NCBI RefSeq assembly: GCF_007858535.1
Contig: NZ_CP040174.1
Location: forward strand, 620,001-684,000
DNA from: Arthrobacter sp. UKPF54-2
GTDB lineage: Bacteria > Actinomycetota > Actinomycetes > Actinomycetales > Micrococcaceae
Length of the DNA: 64,000 bases
Direction of reading: 5' to 3'
A program made the position numbers and the translations under genes. Positions 28,796 to 36,973 of this stretch are shown one piece after another. Under the pieces are notes generated by a model. The model was not told where the DNA came from. It ran no database searches and saw only the letters and a list, made by a program, of their open reading frames with translations. Every line of letters begins with the position of its first letter. Positions within the stretch are counted from its first letter, which is position 1.

Positions 28796-30163
28796 ATGGA
28801 CCGGCCTGAGCGCGAGGTGCCCGCCGCTCCCGGGCCGGGCACGTCCGCAGCCCCGGGCACGTCCATCCCGGGCAACCTGCCGCGGCGCGGCAGCCGCCCG
28901 TGGGGCACGGTGGTTGGCTTCGGGCTGGTCAGCCTCGCCACCGATATCGTCTCCGACGGCGCCCGACCGCTCGCCGGACCGCTGCTGGCCCAGCTTGGCG
29001 CGTCGGCGCTGCTGGTGGGCCTCGTCACCGGCGGGGCCGAGGCAGCGGCGCAGGGCCTGCGCGTGATTTTCGGGCCGTGGGCGGACCGCACGCGCAAGTA
29101 CTGGACGTTCACACTGGCCGGCTATGCCATGACCGCCCTCTGCGTACCGCTGCTCGCCTTCGCCCCCGCCGTGGGCGCCGCCGGCCTGGGTGTCGCCTCG
29201 GTGCTGATTATCGGCGACCGTGTGGGCAAGGCCGTGCGGAGCCCGGCCAAGACGGTGCTCCTGGCCGCGGCAACCAAGGACGTCGGACGCGGCCGGGGCT
29301 TCGCCGTGCACAAGTCCCTGGACCTCACCGGCGCGCTGCTCGGACCGGTGATCGTCGCTGCCGTGCTGGCGGCCACCGGGCTGATCTCGGCCGCGTTCGC
29401 GGCGCTGGCGGTTCCGGCGGCGGCAGCGCTGGCGCTGCTGCTGTGGCTGCGCCGGCGGCTTGCGGCGTCCGACGGCGGGAACCCCGCCGCTGCGGAGGTC
29501 AGGCCGCCCGCCGTTCGGGTGGCCGGCGTCGACGGCGACGACGACGGCGGCGTAACCAGTGCCAGCGGCTCGGCGTCGTTGTTCTCCGGTGTCTTCCTGC
29601 CCTTTGCGGTGTGCGCCTTCTTCTGGAGTGCTGGGCTGGTGGCGTTCGGTGTCATATCCTACCACCTGACCGCGGCGGCGGCAGTCGCGGCTCCGGTGGT
29701 GCCGTTGCTCTACGCCGCGGCCATGGGTGCGGCGGTGCTCGGCGCCCTCGGCAGCGGCTTCCTCTATGACAGGGTGGGCCCCGCGGTGCTGTTAGCGCTG
29801 CCCCCGCTGATCGCGGCCGTCCCGGTGCTGGCTTTCTCCACCGGCATCGGCCTGGTGCTGGCCGGTGTGGCCATCTGGGGAACCGCGACCGGGATCCAGG
29901 ATTCCACCGTCAAGGCGCTGGTAGCGGACCTTGTGCCGGAGGCCCGGCAGGGATCGGCGTACGGGGTGTTCGCGGCCTTCGAGGGGGCCGGCGCACTGGC
30001 CGGCGGCGCCCTCTACGGCGCGCTGTACGACGCCCGCCCGGCGCTGATCGCCGGGGTCGCGGCGTTGCAGGCCGTTGCGTTGGTCCTGCTAACGATCACG
30101 GTGCGGCGGGCACGCCCGTCCCGGCAACGACGGCGTGCGCCGGACGGGCCAGGACAGCGCTAG
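28796..30163 (+). CDS. Major facilitator superfamily transporter
   Basis: A 455-residue membrane transporter with about 11-12 hydrophobic helices, beginning WGTVVGFGLVSLATDIVSDG. The cytoplasmic loop between helices 2 and 3 has the motif-A-like GPWADRTRKYW, typical of proton-coupled MFS carriers. A charged, Asp-rich central loop (VDGDDDGGVTSASG) separates the two six-helix halves. The substrate cannot be predicted. Start uncertain: ATG at 28796 is chosen, with ATG at 28751 as alternative. Its stop overlaps that of the convergent DUF2231 gene in a shared CTAG. Confidence 0.83.
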   Translation: MDRPEREVPAAPGPGTSAAPGTSIPGNLPRRGSRPWGTVVGFGLVSLATDIVSDGARPLAGPLLAQLGASALLVGLVTGGAEAAAQGLRVIFGPWADRTRKYWTFTLAGYAMTALCVPLLAFAPAVGAAGLGVASVLIIGDRVGKAVRSPAKTVLLAAATKDVGRGRGFAVHKSLDLTGALLGPVIVAAVLAATGLISAAFAALAVPAAAALALLLWLRRRLAASDGGNPAAAEVRPPAVRVAGVDGDDDGGVTSASGSASLFSGVFLPFAVCAFFWSAGLVAFGVISYHLTAAAAVAAPVVPLLYAAAMGAAVLGALGSGFLYDRVGPAVLLALPPLIAAVPVLAFSTGIGLVLAGVAIWGTATGIQDSTVKALVADLVPEARQGSAYGVFAAFEGAGALAGGALYGALYDARPALIAGVAALQAVALVLLTITVRRARPSRQRRRAPDGPGQR

Positions 30164-30633
30164 CGGCCCCAGACGGAGGAGGCGCCGGAGTGCCCTGTGA
30201 TGACGCTCTGGTACAGGAAGAAGGCACCGGCCAGGGCGCCGGCAACCAGCAGCACCATCCGCAGGACGCGGTTTTCCCGCAGCGGTCCGAGGAAGGCGAA
30301 GCGCCGGCCAATCGGCTCGAAACTCACCACGATCATCGCGGCGACGAACACGAAGAAGATGATCGAGACGATCTTCAGCACGTCGCCCTGCTGGGCGTGG
30401 GCCCGAATCATGGCCGTTGCCGGGCGGGACTTTTCGAGTTGCTCACCGGCCTGGGCGGTCACGAGCGCAGCGGGGACCAGCCCCAGCGCGAGGACGCCCA
30501 AGGGCCAGGCCAGGTATGGGCGCCAGCGGGGCGCGGCCGCGTAGACGATGGCCGCAAGGCCCGCGAGAGGGCCCAACACCACAATGGCGTGGACCAGGAG
30601 GATGTGGGCTGGAAGTCCGGCGATTTCGATCAC
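30160..30633 (-). CDS. DUF2231-type membrane protein
   Basis: A 157-residue protein with four hydrophobic helices. The N-terminus IEIAGLPAHILLVHAIVVLGPLAGL carries the two conserved histidines spaced as in DUF2231 proteins, whose roles are unknown (redox or haem-associated membrane roles have been suggested for relatives). The GTG start is supported by AGGAGAG 6 bases upstream; the open frame before it is not family-like. Divergent from the coiled-coil protein gene across about 70 bases. Confidence 0.8.
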   Translation of the reverse strand: MIEIAGLPAHILLVHAIVVLGPLAGLAAIVYAAAPRWRPYLAWPLGVLALGLVPAALVTAQAGEQLEKSRPATAMIRAHAQQGDVLKIVSIIFFVFVAAMIVVSFEPIGRRFAFLGPLRENRVLRMVLLVAGALAGAFFLYQSVITGHSGASSVWGR

Positions 30634-30704
30634 GTGGGCTCTCCTACGGTGTACGTGCGCTGGGCGCCCCCGGCGCACGGGGCCGGAGCTTCTATGATTC
30701 TTGC

Positions 30705-31685
30705 ATGACAGACCGGGAGCTGGCGGGCATCGCGGCACAGCTCTATGCGCAGCCGTTCGACAATTTCGTCGCCGCCCGCACCGCGGCGGCCAAGGCCCTG
30801 CTCGCCGGGCAGCCCGCGACGCCGGAACTGCGGTCCCGCGCCGCGGAGGTGCGGGCCCTCCCGAAGCCCTCGGTGAGCGCCTGGGCGGTCAACATGCTCG
30901 CCTGGCACAGGCCCGAGGCGCTCCGTGACCTGGCCGAGCTGGGACACGCCATGCGCGCGGCCCAGACCGCTTTGGACGCTGCCACGCTCCGCAGCCTCGC
31001 CGGGGAACGGCGGAAGCTGCTGGCCGGCGCCATCGGGGCGGCCCGCGCCGTGGCGGAGCAGCACGGCCGGAAGATCAGCGGCACCGTCGCAACGGAAGTG
31101 GAACAGACCCTGCGTGCCGCTACCGCCGACGAGGGCGCCGCCTTGGCCGTCCGGAGCGGGCGCCTGCTCCGGGCGCTCACCGCCGACGGCGTCGACGTCG
31201 TGGAGCTCGCCGGCGCCGTCGCGGTCCCGGACTCCCCCGGACCCGCCACGCCTGCCGCGCCGCGGGTGCCGCCGGCTGCGCCGGAAGCGGCGGCGGCCGC
31301 CGGCAGTGTCCCTTCCCCGCCGGCCCGGCCGCGGCTGCGGGCCGTCGGGCAGGAGCGCCCGGCGCCGAGCCCCTCCGCGCGCGAGCGTGCCCTTGCCGCC
31401 CTGGAGCAGGCGTCCGACGCTTCCCGGGCCAGCGCGGCGGAAGCGGACCTCGCGGCCGCCGAGCTGGGCGAGGCGGCGGCCGCCGCCGAGGCCCAGGCGC
31501 AGCAGGCGGCCGCGCTCAGGGAGCAGCTGGCGCGCGCCGAGACCGGGCTGCGGGAGGCCCGGAAACGCCTCGACCAGGCCTCCGCCGCGGCGCAGCAGGC
31601 CGCCCGGGCCGCCGACAAGGACCGCCGCCGGGAAGACCTGGCCCGGGAACGGGTGCTGCGGTTGGGCAACACGCCGGGCGGATGA
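30705..31685 (+). CDS. Ala-rich coiled-coil protein, unknown function
   Basis: A 326-residue cytoplasmic protein without signal or membrane segments. The N-terminal region (about 1-165) is helical and contains LPKPSVSAWAVNMLAWHRPEAL, a stretch that looks conserved rather than low-complexity. A Pro/Ala linker (about 175-225) follows. The C-terminal region (about 230-320) is a long Ala/Glu/Arg coiled coil, ending in a basic segment DKDRRREDLARERVLRL. I recognise only that such two-part proteins occur in actinobacteria; no function can be assigned. ATG chosen at the first residue with good codon bias; no strong ribosome site. Confidence 0.72.
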   Translation: MTDRELAGIAAQLYAQPFDNFVAARTAAAKALLAGQPATPELRSRAAEVRALPKPSVSAWAVNMLAWHRPEALRDLAELGHAMRAAQTALDAATLRSLAGERRKLLAGAIGAARAVAEQHGRKISGTVATEVEQTLRAATADEGAALAVRSGRLLRALTADGVDVVELAGAVAVPDSPGPATPAAPRVPPAAPEAAAAAGSVPSPPARPRLRAVGQERPAPSPSARERALAALEQASDASRASAAEADLAAAELGEAAAAAEAQAQQAAALREQLARAETGLREARKRLDQASAAAQQAARAADKDRRREDLARERVLRLGNTPGG

Positions 31686-31721
31686 CCGCTGAGTGTCAGA
31701 GGCCGGTTGCAGACTGGATTT

Positions 31722-31994
31722 ATGGAACAGCACCAGGATTTCTCAGCAGCCCAGCAACCAGCAGCCCAGCAGTCAGCAATGCCGCAGTCAGGAATGCGGC
31801 AGTCAGCCGGTCAGCCCGCGGGCGTCCAGCACTGGGAAGTCACGTACTTGGACACCGAGTGTGGCCGGGTGCGCACTGAATCGTTCGACGATGCCGCGGC
31901 GGCGGAACGCTTCGCCAGCCGACGGGTCCGGGACGAGGACGGCTGGGCGATTGTCGACGCCGTGCGGCCGCGGGTGGGACGGGCCGCCGCCTGA
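31722..31994 (+). CDS. Small hypothetical protein
   Basis: A 90-residue protein. The first third is a Gln/Ala/Ser-rich low-complexity stretch with repeated AQQ and QS(A/G) units. The rest is a compact domain (HWEVTYLDTECGRVRTESF, then an AERFASRRV helix and DGWAIVDAVRP). The alternation of strand, helix and strand suggests a small alpha/beta fold. It follows the coiled-coil gene by 36 bases on the same strand and ends just before a terminator, so the two may form one transcript. Family not recognised. Confidence 0.65.
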   Translation: MEQHQDFSAAQQPAAQQSAMPQSGMRQSAGQPAGVQHWEVTYLDTECGRVRTESFDDAAAAERFASRRVRDEDGWAIVDAVRPRVGRAAA

Positions 31995-31995
31995 A

Positions 31996-32033
31996 CATAA
32001 AAACAGGGCCCCCACCCAAAGGTGGAGGCCCTG
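31996..32033 (-). terminator. Terminator of the aldo/keto reductase gene
   Basis: Hairpin CAGGGCC...GGCCCTG with inner CCACC/GGTGG (32004-32033). On the minus strand it is followed by TTTTTATG. The hairpin may also stop plus-strand transcripts. Confidence 0.82.
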
Positions 32034-32043
32034 CGAGGCTGTT

Positions 32044-32889
32044 CTAGGCGAAGTCGGAGACCGCCGGGTCCGGCCCGATGCGGCCGGCGCCCTCTGCACT
32101 GCGGTCCAGGCCGTTGATGGCCTCCACGTCGGTCTCGTCCAGGCTGACGTCCAGGGCCGCGTAGTTTTCGCGGATCCGGGACTCGGTGACGGACTTGGGG
32201 ATCACGACGTTGCCGATGGCGAGGTGCCAGGCGATGACCACCTGCGCCGGTGTGGCGTTGTGCTTGGCCGCGATCTGTTCGATGACCGGGCTTTCCAGCA
32301 GCTCGCCGCCCTGGCCCAGCGGCGACCAGGCCTGGGTGAGGATTCCCTTGGACGCGTTGAATTCACGCAGTTCCGCCTGGTTGAAGAACGGGTGCAGCTC
32401 AATCTGGTTGATAGCCGGCACAACGCCGGTCTCGTCGATCAGGCGCTGCAGCCCTTCCTTGGTGAAGTTCGAGACACCGATCGTCTTCACCCGGCCCTGC
32501 TTCTGGAGCTCGATGAGCGCCTTCCAGGTGTCCACGTACTTGTCCTGCTTCGGCTGCATCCAGTGGATGAGGTACAGGTCAAGGGTCTCGAGGCCCAGAC
32601 GCTCCATGGAGTCTTCAAACGCCTTGAGCGTGGACTCATAGCCCTGGTCCGCGTTCCACAGCTTGGTGGTGATGAAAATTTCCTCCGGCCTGAGGCCCGA
32701 GCGCTCGATCGCGCGGCCCACCCCGGCCTCGTTTCCGTAGATCTTGGCGGTGTCGATGTGCCGGAAGCCCGCCTCGAAGGCCTGGACAACCACCTTCTCG
32801 GCGACGTCGTCCTCGACCTGCCAGACGCCGTAACCGAGCTGCGGGATGGTGTGGCCGTCATTGAATGTCAGTTCAGGTGAAGAAGTCAT
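32044..32889 (-). CDS. Aldo/keto reductase
   Basis: A 281-residue NADPH-dependent oxidoreductase of the AKR5 / 2,5-diketo-D-gluconate-reductase type. The full catalytic tetrad is visible: Asp46 and Tyr51 (HIDTAKIYGNE), Lys76 (TTKLWN) and His109 (LIHW). The NADPH-binding C-terminal motif IPKSVTESRIREN is also present. Acts in the cytoplasm on unknown carbonyl substrates. ATG start; monocistronic with its own terminator. Three copies of a 10-bp repeat lie about 70-100 bases upstream. Confidence 0.9.
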   Translation of the reverse strand: MTSSPELTFNDGHTIPQLGYGVWQVEDDVAEKVVVQAFEAGFRHIDTAKIYGNEAGVGRAIERSGLRPEEIFITTKLWNADQGYESTLKAFEDSMERLGLETLDLYLIHWMQPKQDKYVDTWKALIELQKQGRVKTIGVSNFTKEGLQRLIDETGVVPAINQIELHPFFNQAELREFNASKGILTQAWSPLGQGGELLESPVIEQIAAKHNATPAQVVIAWHLAIGNVVIPKSVTESRIRENYAALDVSLDETDVEAINGLDRSAEGAGRIGPDPAVSDFA

Positions 32890-32958
32890 CCGTCCATCCT
32901 GCCAACCTGCGGCCGGCCAGGCCAGCGTTTTTGGCCGGGCTAAGCTAGGCGCTTAACC

Positions 32959-32988
32959 CGGAATACGCCGGAATACCCGGGAATACGC
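32959..32988. repeat. Three tandem 10-bp repeats
   Basis: Units CGGAATACGC, CGGAATACCC and GGGAATACGC lie head to tail, in phase with one turn of the helix. They sit between the end of the Bpa-linked gene and the aldo/keto reductase start, so they could be an operator for the latter or simple slippage. Confidence 0.6.
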
Positions 32989-32992
32989 GGGC

Positions 32993-33448
32993 TCAGGCGC
33001 CGGAAGCGGCCTCGGCAAGACGGCGTTCGGCGTCGTCGACGTGCTCGGCCACGGACTCCGCCCGGCGGCGGACGGACGCCGCGCCGACCGGGACCGGCCC
33101 GACGGCGAGGCGGAGCATGGCCGCGGCCTCCGCCGTCATCGCCAGCGAGTTGCCTGCCGTCGAGAGCGAGCGGTGCACGCCGGCCAGGGCGCCGGGGATG
33201 TCTAGGCCGTCACTGGGCGAGCGGCGCTGGGCTTCCATACAAATCTGGCGGACCCGTCCGGCCAGGGCGGAGAGTTCGTTGGCGATCTCCACGAGTTCGG
33301 CGTACAGCGCCTCGTCCTCGACGCCTTCGAGCACCTGGTGGTAGCGGTCCAGTCCGCGAAGGAACCTGTCGTGGGCGCGGCGCCACAGCCCCTTGCCGAG
33401 TTCGGCGTCGTCCCTGCGTCCCTGCCGCGCGGCGCTGAAGAATCCCAA
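32993..33448 (-). CDS. Helical protein coupled to Bpa
   Basis: A 151-residue all-helical cytoplasmic protein of unknown function. Likely start is a TTG (MGFFSAARQGRRDD) with AGGA 6 bases upstream, 7 bases after the bpa stop; longer versions would run back into bpa. Conserved-looking helices include LWRRAHDRFLRGLDRYHQVLE, EIANELSALAGRVRQIC and LSTAGNSLAMTAEAAAMLRLAV. The C-terminus is Glu/Ala/Arg-rich (RRRAESVAEHVDDAERRLAEA). Strict adjacency to the proteasome activator suggests a shared transcript and possibly a role in regulated proteolysis, but that is inference from position only. Confidence 0.72.
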   Translation of the reverse strand: MGFFSAARQGRRDDAELGKGLWRRAHDRFLRGLDRYHQVLEGVEDEALYAELVEIANELSALAGRVRQICMEAQRRSPSDGLDIPGALAGVHRSLSTAGNSLAMTAEAAAMLRLAVGPVPVGAASVRRRAESVAEHVDDAERRLAEAASGA

Positions 33449-33455
33449 CGGTATC

Positions 33456-34133
33456 CTAGAGGTACTGGCCGGGACCGTGGTCCGGGTCGACGGGGCTGGC
33501 GGGCTGCGAGGGGTCGGCACCGGGCTCCCGCTCGGCGGCGCGCTGGGGCTCGCCGTTCTCGCCGATGATGACCCCCGGCGCGATCATGGTGCCGGGAGGA
33601 AGCTGACGGAGCTGCAGCTGGGCGGCGGCGTGCTCGCGGGCGGCGTGCTGGGCCGCGATGGCTGTCTGGATGCCGTGGAACAGCCCTTCGAGCCAGCCCA
33701 CCAGCTGGGCCTGGGCGATGCGCAGTTCGGCGTCGGAGGGGGTGCCGTTCTCGGGGAACGGCAGGTGGATGCGCTCGAGTTCCTGGACGAGCTCGGGCGC
33801 CAGCCCGTCTTCGAGTTCCTTGATTGAGCGTTCGTGGATTGCCGCCAGCCGGATCCGGGCCGCGTCGTCCAGCGGCGCGGACTTCACTTCGTCCAACAGC
33901 TGCTTGAGCATGGTGCCGATCCGCATGACCTTGGCCGGCTCGTCCACCAGGTCCTGGAGGTGGCTGGCCCGGCTGCGCGGGGCCTGGCCTCGGGGCTCGA
34001 ACGGGTGCGGACGTTGCCCGCCGTTACCCGCCGCATCCCCGTCCTGCGGGGCAGCGGGCGCCGTGACGCCCTCGAGCGGAGCGCCCTCCGGCGCCGTGTC
34101 CTGGCCGGGCTGAGTGTCGTACTGATCGCTCAT
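33456..34133 (-). CDS. bpa: Bacterial proteasome activator Bpa/PafE
   Basis: A DUF2587 protein of 225 residues that forms a ring on the actinobacterial 20S proteasome and opens its gate without ATP. The helical core starts at VDEPAKVMRIGTMLKQLLDEV and continues through ELVQELERIHLPFP and SDAELRIAQAQLVGWLEGLFHGI. The extreme C-terminus ends GQYL, the HbYX-like tail that docks into the proteasome alpha ring in the mycobacterial protein. The N-terminal 50 residues are disordered (Pro/Ala/Asp). The prcBA genes are not in this window. Followed closely by an unknown helical protein gene. Confidence 0.92.
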   Translation of the reverse strand: MSDQYDTQPGQDTAPEGAPLEGVTAPAAPQDGDAAGNGGQRPHPFEPRGQAPRSRASHLQDLVDEPAKVMRIGTMLKQLLDEVKSAPLDDAARIRLAAIHERSIKELEDGLAPELVQELERIHLPFPENGTPSDAELRIAQAQLVGWLEGLFHGIQTAIAAQHAAREHAAAQLQLRQLPPGTMIAPGVIIGENGEPQRAAEREPGADPSQPASPVDPDHGPGQYL

Positions 34134-34232
34134 GGCTTCATACTCTCACGCGCGCATGGCTGCGCCGGCGTGCGTGACGCCCGGGACCGTGACCGCCGTC
34201 GTGAGCCGCCGTTCGTCGTGCCCGGGAAAACG

Positions 34233-34276
34233 GCAGGGGCGCCGTCGGGAACTGGTGTTCCCGACGGCGCCCCTGC
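34233..34276 (-). terminator. Terminator of cstA-ybdD
   Basis: A perfect 20-bp inverted repeat with a 4-base loop (34233-34252 with 34257-34276). On the minus strand it is followed by CGTTTTCCC. It begins about 30 bases after the ybdD-type stop. Confidence 0.88.
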
Positions 34277-34304
34277 AGAGAGTGCCCGCCGCCCGTGCTG
34301 CAAC

Positions 34305-34496
34305 CTAGCAGCAGCGGCCTTGCGGATTGCTGTCCTGGCGGTCCGTGTGGTCCCGCCAGAAGTCCCGTTCACTCATCGGCGGGCCGTCGTGGCCCGAGGT
34401 CCGGTGGTGCTCCAGGTACTTGTTATAGGCATCGGCTCCGAGGACCCCGTTGAAGTACTCGGCGAAGCCCTTGAATCCCGCTACGAGCGCGTTCAT
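34305..34496 (-). CDS. YbdD/YjiX-family CstA partner
   Basis: A 63-residue protein with the family hallmarks NKYLEHHRTSGHDGPPMSERDFWRDHTDRQ and the C-terminal NPQGRCC. In enterobacteria such small proteins are encoded next to CstA/BtsT carriers and are needed for their uptake activity. Its ATG lies 11 bases after the cstA stop on the same strand, so the pair is co-transcribed and ends at a strong terminator. Confidence 0.9.
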   Translation of the reverse strand: MNALVAGFKGFAEYFNGVLGADAYNKYLEHHRTSGHDGPPMSERDFWRDHTDRQDSNPQGRCC

Positions 34497-34507
34497 GGCA
34501 GTACCGC

Positions 34508-36808
34508 TCAGTGCCGGGCGGAGTGTTCGAGCCGCTGGTCGGCAGGCAGGTTCTTCCACTCCGCTTCCAGCTCCCGCTCCGCCGCGGTGGGGAACAGCCC
34601 GGCCGGCGCGAACACGCGGGACGGCTGGGCCGGATCCTCGAACTCCACGTTGGCAACTCCGGCGGAAGCGTTGCGGAAGGCCTTCACCGTGGCGATCAGC
34701 GCCGTGATGATGACGATGATGCTCAGCACCACGAAGATGACCGAGAGCCAGCCCTGGATCATCGTGTTGCGGACCACGGCTTCCATGGCGGCCTGCGTCT
34801 TGGCCGTGCCAAAGGAGGTCTTGCCGTCGGCCAGCGCCTTGGCGAAGGCCGCGTTATTGGCGAAGTACCCGACGGCGGGGACCGGCGAGAAGATCTTGTA
34901 GAAGCTCGCGGTGATGGTGACGACGGCCGCGAAGGCCAGCGGCAGCGCCACAATCCAGAGATACTTGAAGGTGCCGCGCTTGGCCACGATCGCAAGCACC
35001 ACGGAAAGGGCGATGGCCGCGAGCAGCTGGTTGGCGATGCCGAACAGCGGGAACAGCGTGTTGATGCCGCCCAGCGGGTCGGTGACGCCCATCAGCAGCA
35101 CGGCGCCCCACGCGGCCACCATCACTGCGGTGGCCATCCAGGCTCCGGGCCGCCATGAGTGGTCCTTGAATTTCGGGACGAAGTTGCCGATCGAGTCCTG
35201 CAGCATAAACCGTGCGACGCGGGTGCCGGCGTCGACAGCGGTCAGAATGAACAGGGCCTCGAACATGATGGCGAAGTGGTACCAGAACGCCATCATGGCG
35301 GTGCCGCCGATGAACTGCTGCATGATGTGGGCCAGGCCGACGGCGAGGGTCGGGGCACCGCCGGAGCGGGAGATGATGCTTTGCTCGCCGACGTCCTTGG
35401 CGGTCTGGGCGAGTTCACCGGGGGTGATGTTGACCCCGGCTAGGCCCAGGCTGTTGACCCACTGCGCGGCGGATTCGACGGTGCCGCCGGTCAGGGCGAC
35501 CGGGGCGTTCATGGCGAAGTAGATGCCGCGGTCGATGGAGATGGCTGCCACGAGCGCCATGATGGCGACGAAGGATTCCATCAGCATGCCGCCGTAGCCA
35601 ATGAGGCGGGTCTGGCGTTCCTTTTCGATGAGCTTCGGCGTCGTGCCGGAGGAGATCAGGGCGTGGAAGCCGGATAGGGCGCCGCAGGCGATGGTCACGA
35701 ACAGGAACGGGAACACGGCGCCGGAGAAGACGGGACCGTTGTCGCGGCTGGCGAACTCGCTGAAGGCGGGGACGTTGATTTCCGGCCGGACCACGATGAT
35801 GGCGACGGCCAGCATCACGATCACGCCGATCTTCATAAAGGTGGAAAGGTAGTCACGCGGTGCGAGCAGCAGCCACACCGGCAGGATCGCGGCGATGAAG
35901 CCGTAGATGATCAGGCCCCAGGCGATGGTGACCTTGTCCAGGTGGAAGAACGCAGCGCCCCACTCGGTGCCTGCCACGGCGCCGCCGCCGATGATGGCGG
36001 CCATCAGCAGCACGAAGCCGATGATCGAGACCTCCATGACCTTGCCGGGGCGGAGGTAACGGAGATAGACCCCCATAAACAAGGCGATCGGGATGGTCAT
36101 GCCGACGGAGAACACGCCCCAGGGGCTTTCGCCGAGGGCGTTGACGACAACGAGCGCCAGGATCGCGACAATGATCACCATGATGAGCAGGGTGGCGACG
36201 AGGGCAGCGGTGCCGCCGATCACGCCGAGTTCCTCCCGGGCCATCTGGCCGAGGGACCGGCCGCCGCGGCGCATGGAGAAGAAGAGGACCAGGTAGTCCT
36301 GGACGGCACCGGCGAGGACGACGCCGATGATGATCCAGATGGTGCCCGGCAGGTAGCCCATCTGGGCGGCAATGACCGGTCCGACCAGCGGGCCGGCGCC
36401 GGCGATGGCGGCGAAGTGGTGGCCGAAGAGGACGTTGCGGTCGGTCCGGACGTAGTCCTTGCCGTCGGCCTTGTATTCGGCGGGGGTGGCGCGGCGGTCA
36501 TTCGGCTTGGCGATGTACCGCTCAATCACCTTGGAGTAGAAGCGATAGCCGATCAGGTATGTACAGACCGAGGCGAACACAAACCAGATCGCGTTGACCG
36601 TCTCGCCGCGGACGATCGCGAGCATGAACCAGGCGACGCCGCCCAGCAGCGCGATTCCCACCCAGAGGGCGATTTTCGCGGGTGTCCATTTGCGCTCTTC
36701 CGCCTCACGGGCGGCATCATCGACGGACGTGGCCGGAAGCCCCGGTACCGGTGTGATTCCGTCGTCGATTTTTGCGGTGTTTGGCCTGCCATCTGGCATT
36801 GTGCCCAT
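34508..36808 (-). CDS. cstA: CstA-family pyruvate/peptide transporter
   Basis: A 766-residue membrane carrier of the carbon-starvation protein A family, with about 16-18 hydrophobic helices. Relatives import pyruvate, and CstA itself has been linked to peptides. Family motifs include FGHHFAAIAGAGPLVGPV near the N-terminus, PRDYLSTFMKIG and GALSGFHALISSGTTPK. A soluble N-terminal tail of about 50 residues precedes the first helix. ATG is fixed by AAGGAGGA 4 bases upstream; codons before it are not family-like. The gene lies 165 bases downstream of padR on the same strand. Confidence 0.93.
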   Translation of the reverse strand: MGTMPDGRPNTAKIDDGITPVPGLPATSVDDAAREAEERKWTPAKIALWVGIALLGGVAWFMLAIVRGETVNAIWFVFASVCTYLIGYRFYSKVIERYIAKPNDRRATPAEYKADGKDYVRTDRNVLFGHHFAAIAGAGPLVGPVIAAQMGYLPGTIWIIIGVVLAGAVQDYLVLFFSMRRGGRSLGQMAREELGVIGGTAALVATLLIMVIIVAILALVVVNALGESPWGVFSVGMTIPIALFMGVYLRYLRPGKVMEVSIIGFVLLMAAIIGGGAVAGTEWGAAFFHLDKVTIAWGLIIYGFIAAILPVWLLLAPRDYLSTFMKIGVIVMLAVAIIVVRPEINVPAFSEFASRDNGPVFSGAVFPFLFVTIACGALSGFHALISSGTTPKLIEKERQTRLIGYGGMLMESFVAIMALVAAISIDRGIYFAMNAPVALTGGTVESAAQWVNSLGLAGVNITPGELAQTAKDVGEQSIISRSGGAPTLAVGLAHIMQQFIGGTAMMAFWYHFAIMFEALFILTAVDAGTRVARFMLQDSIGNFVPKFKDHSWRPGAWMATAVMVAAWGAVLLMGVTDPLGGINTLFPLFGIANQLLAAIALSVVLAIVAKRGTFKYLWIVALPLAFAAVVTITASFYKIFSPVPAVGYFANNAAFAKALADGKTSFGTAKTQAAMEAVVRNTMIQGWLSVIFVVLSIIVIITALIATVKAFRNASAGVANVEFEDPAQPSRVFAPAGLFPTAAERELEAEWKNLPADQRLEHSARH

Positions 36809-36853
36809 GTCTCCTCCTTGAGAAACCCCATCCAGCAGATCAGCAATCAGATC

Positions 36854-36879
36854 TGCCCCATGGCACCTTACCAATGGGG
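36854..36879. promoter_or_regulatory. Inverted repeat upstream of cstA
   Basis: Arms GCCCCAT and ATGGGGC are separated by 12 bases, 46 bases before the cstA ATG. It could be an operator or a leader hairpin for carbon-status control of cstA; the factor is unknown. Confidence 0.4.
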
Positions 36880-36973
36880 CGTTCGGATGGACATGGCCAA
36901 GCGGGCCGCCGCGCCTTGCCCCTCGCCGAGCGGTGCCCTGCGCGCGGTGGGCGGCGTCACAACGGGGCAGGTC

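Noticed and set aside
34040..34070. Dense short GC-rich inverted repeats in several gaps considered as REP elements.
   Set aside because: The convincing ones all sit at gene ends with terminator geometry and have unrelated sequences, so they are not a repeat family.
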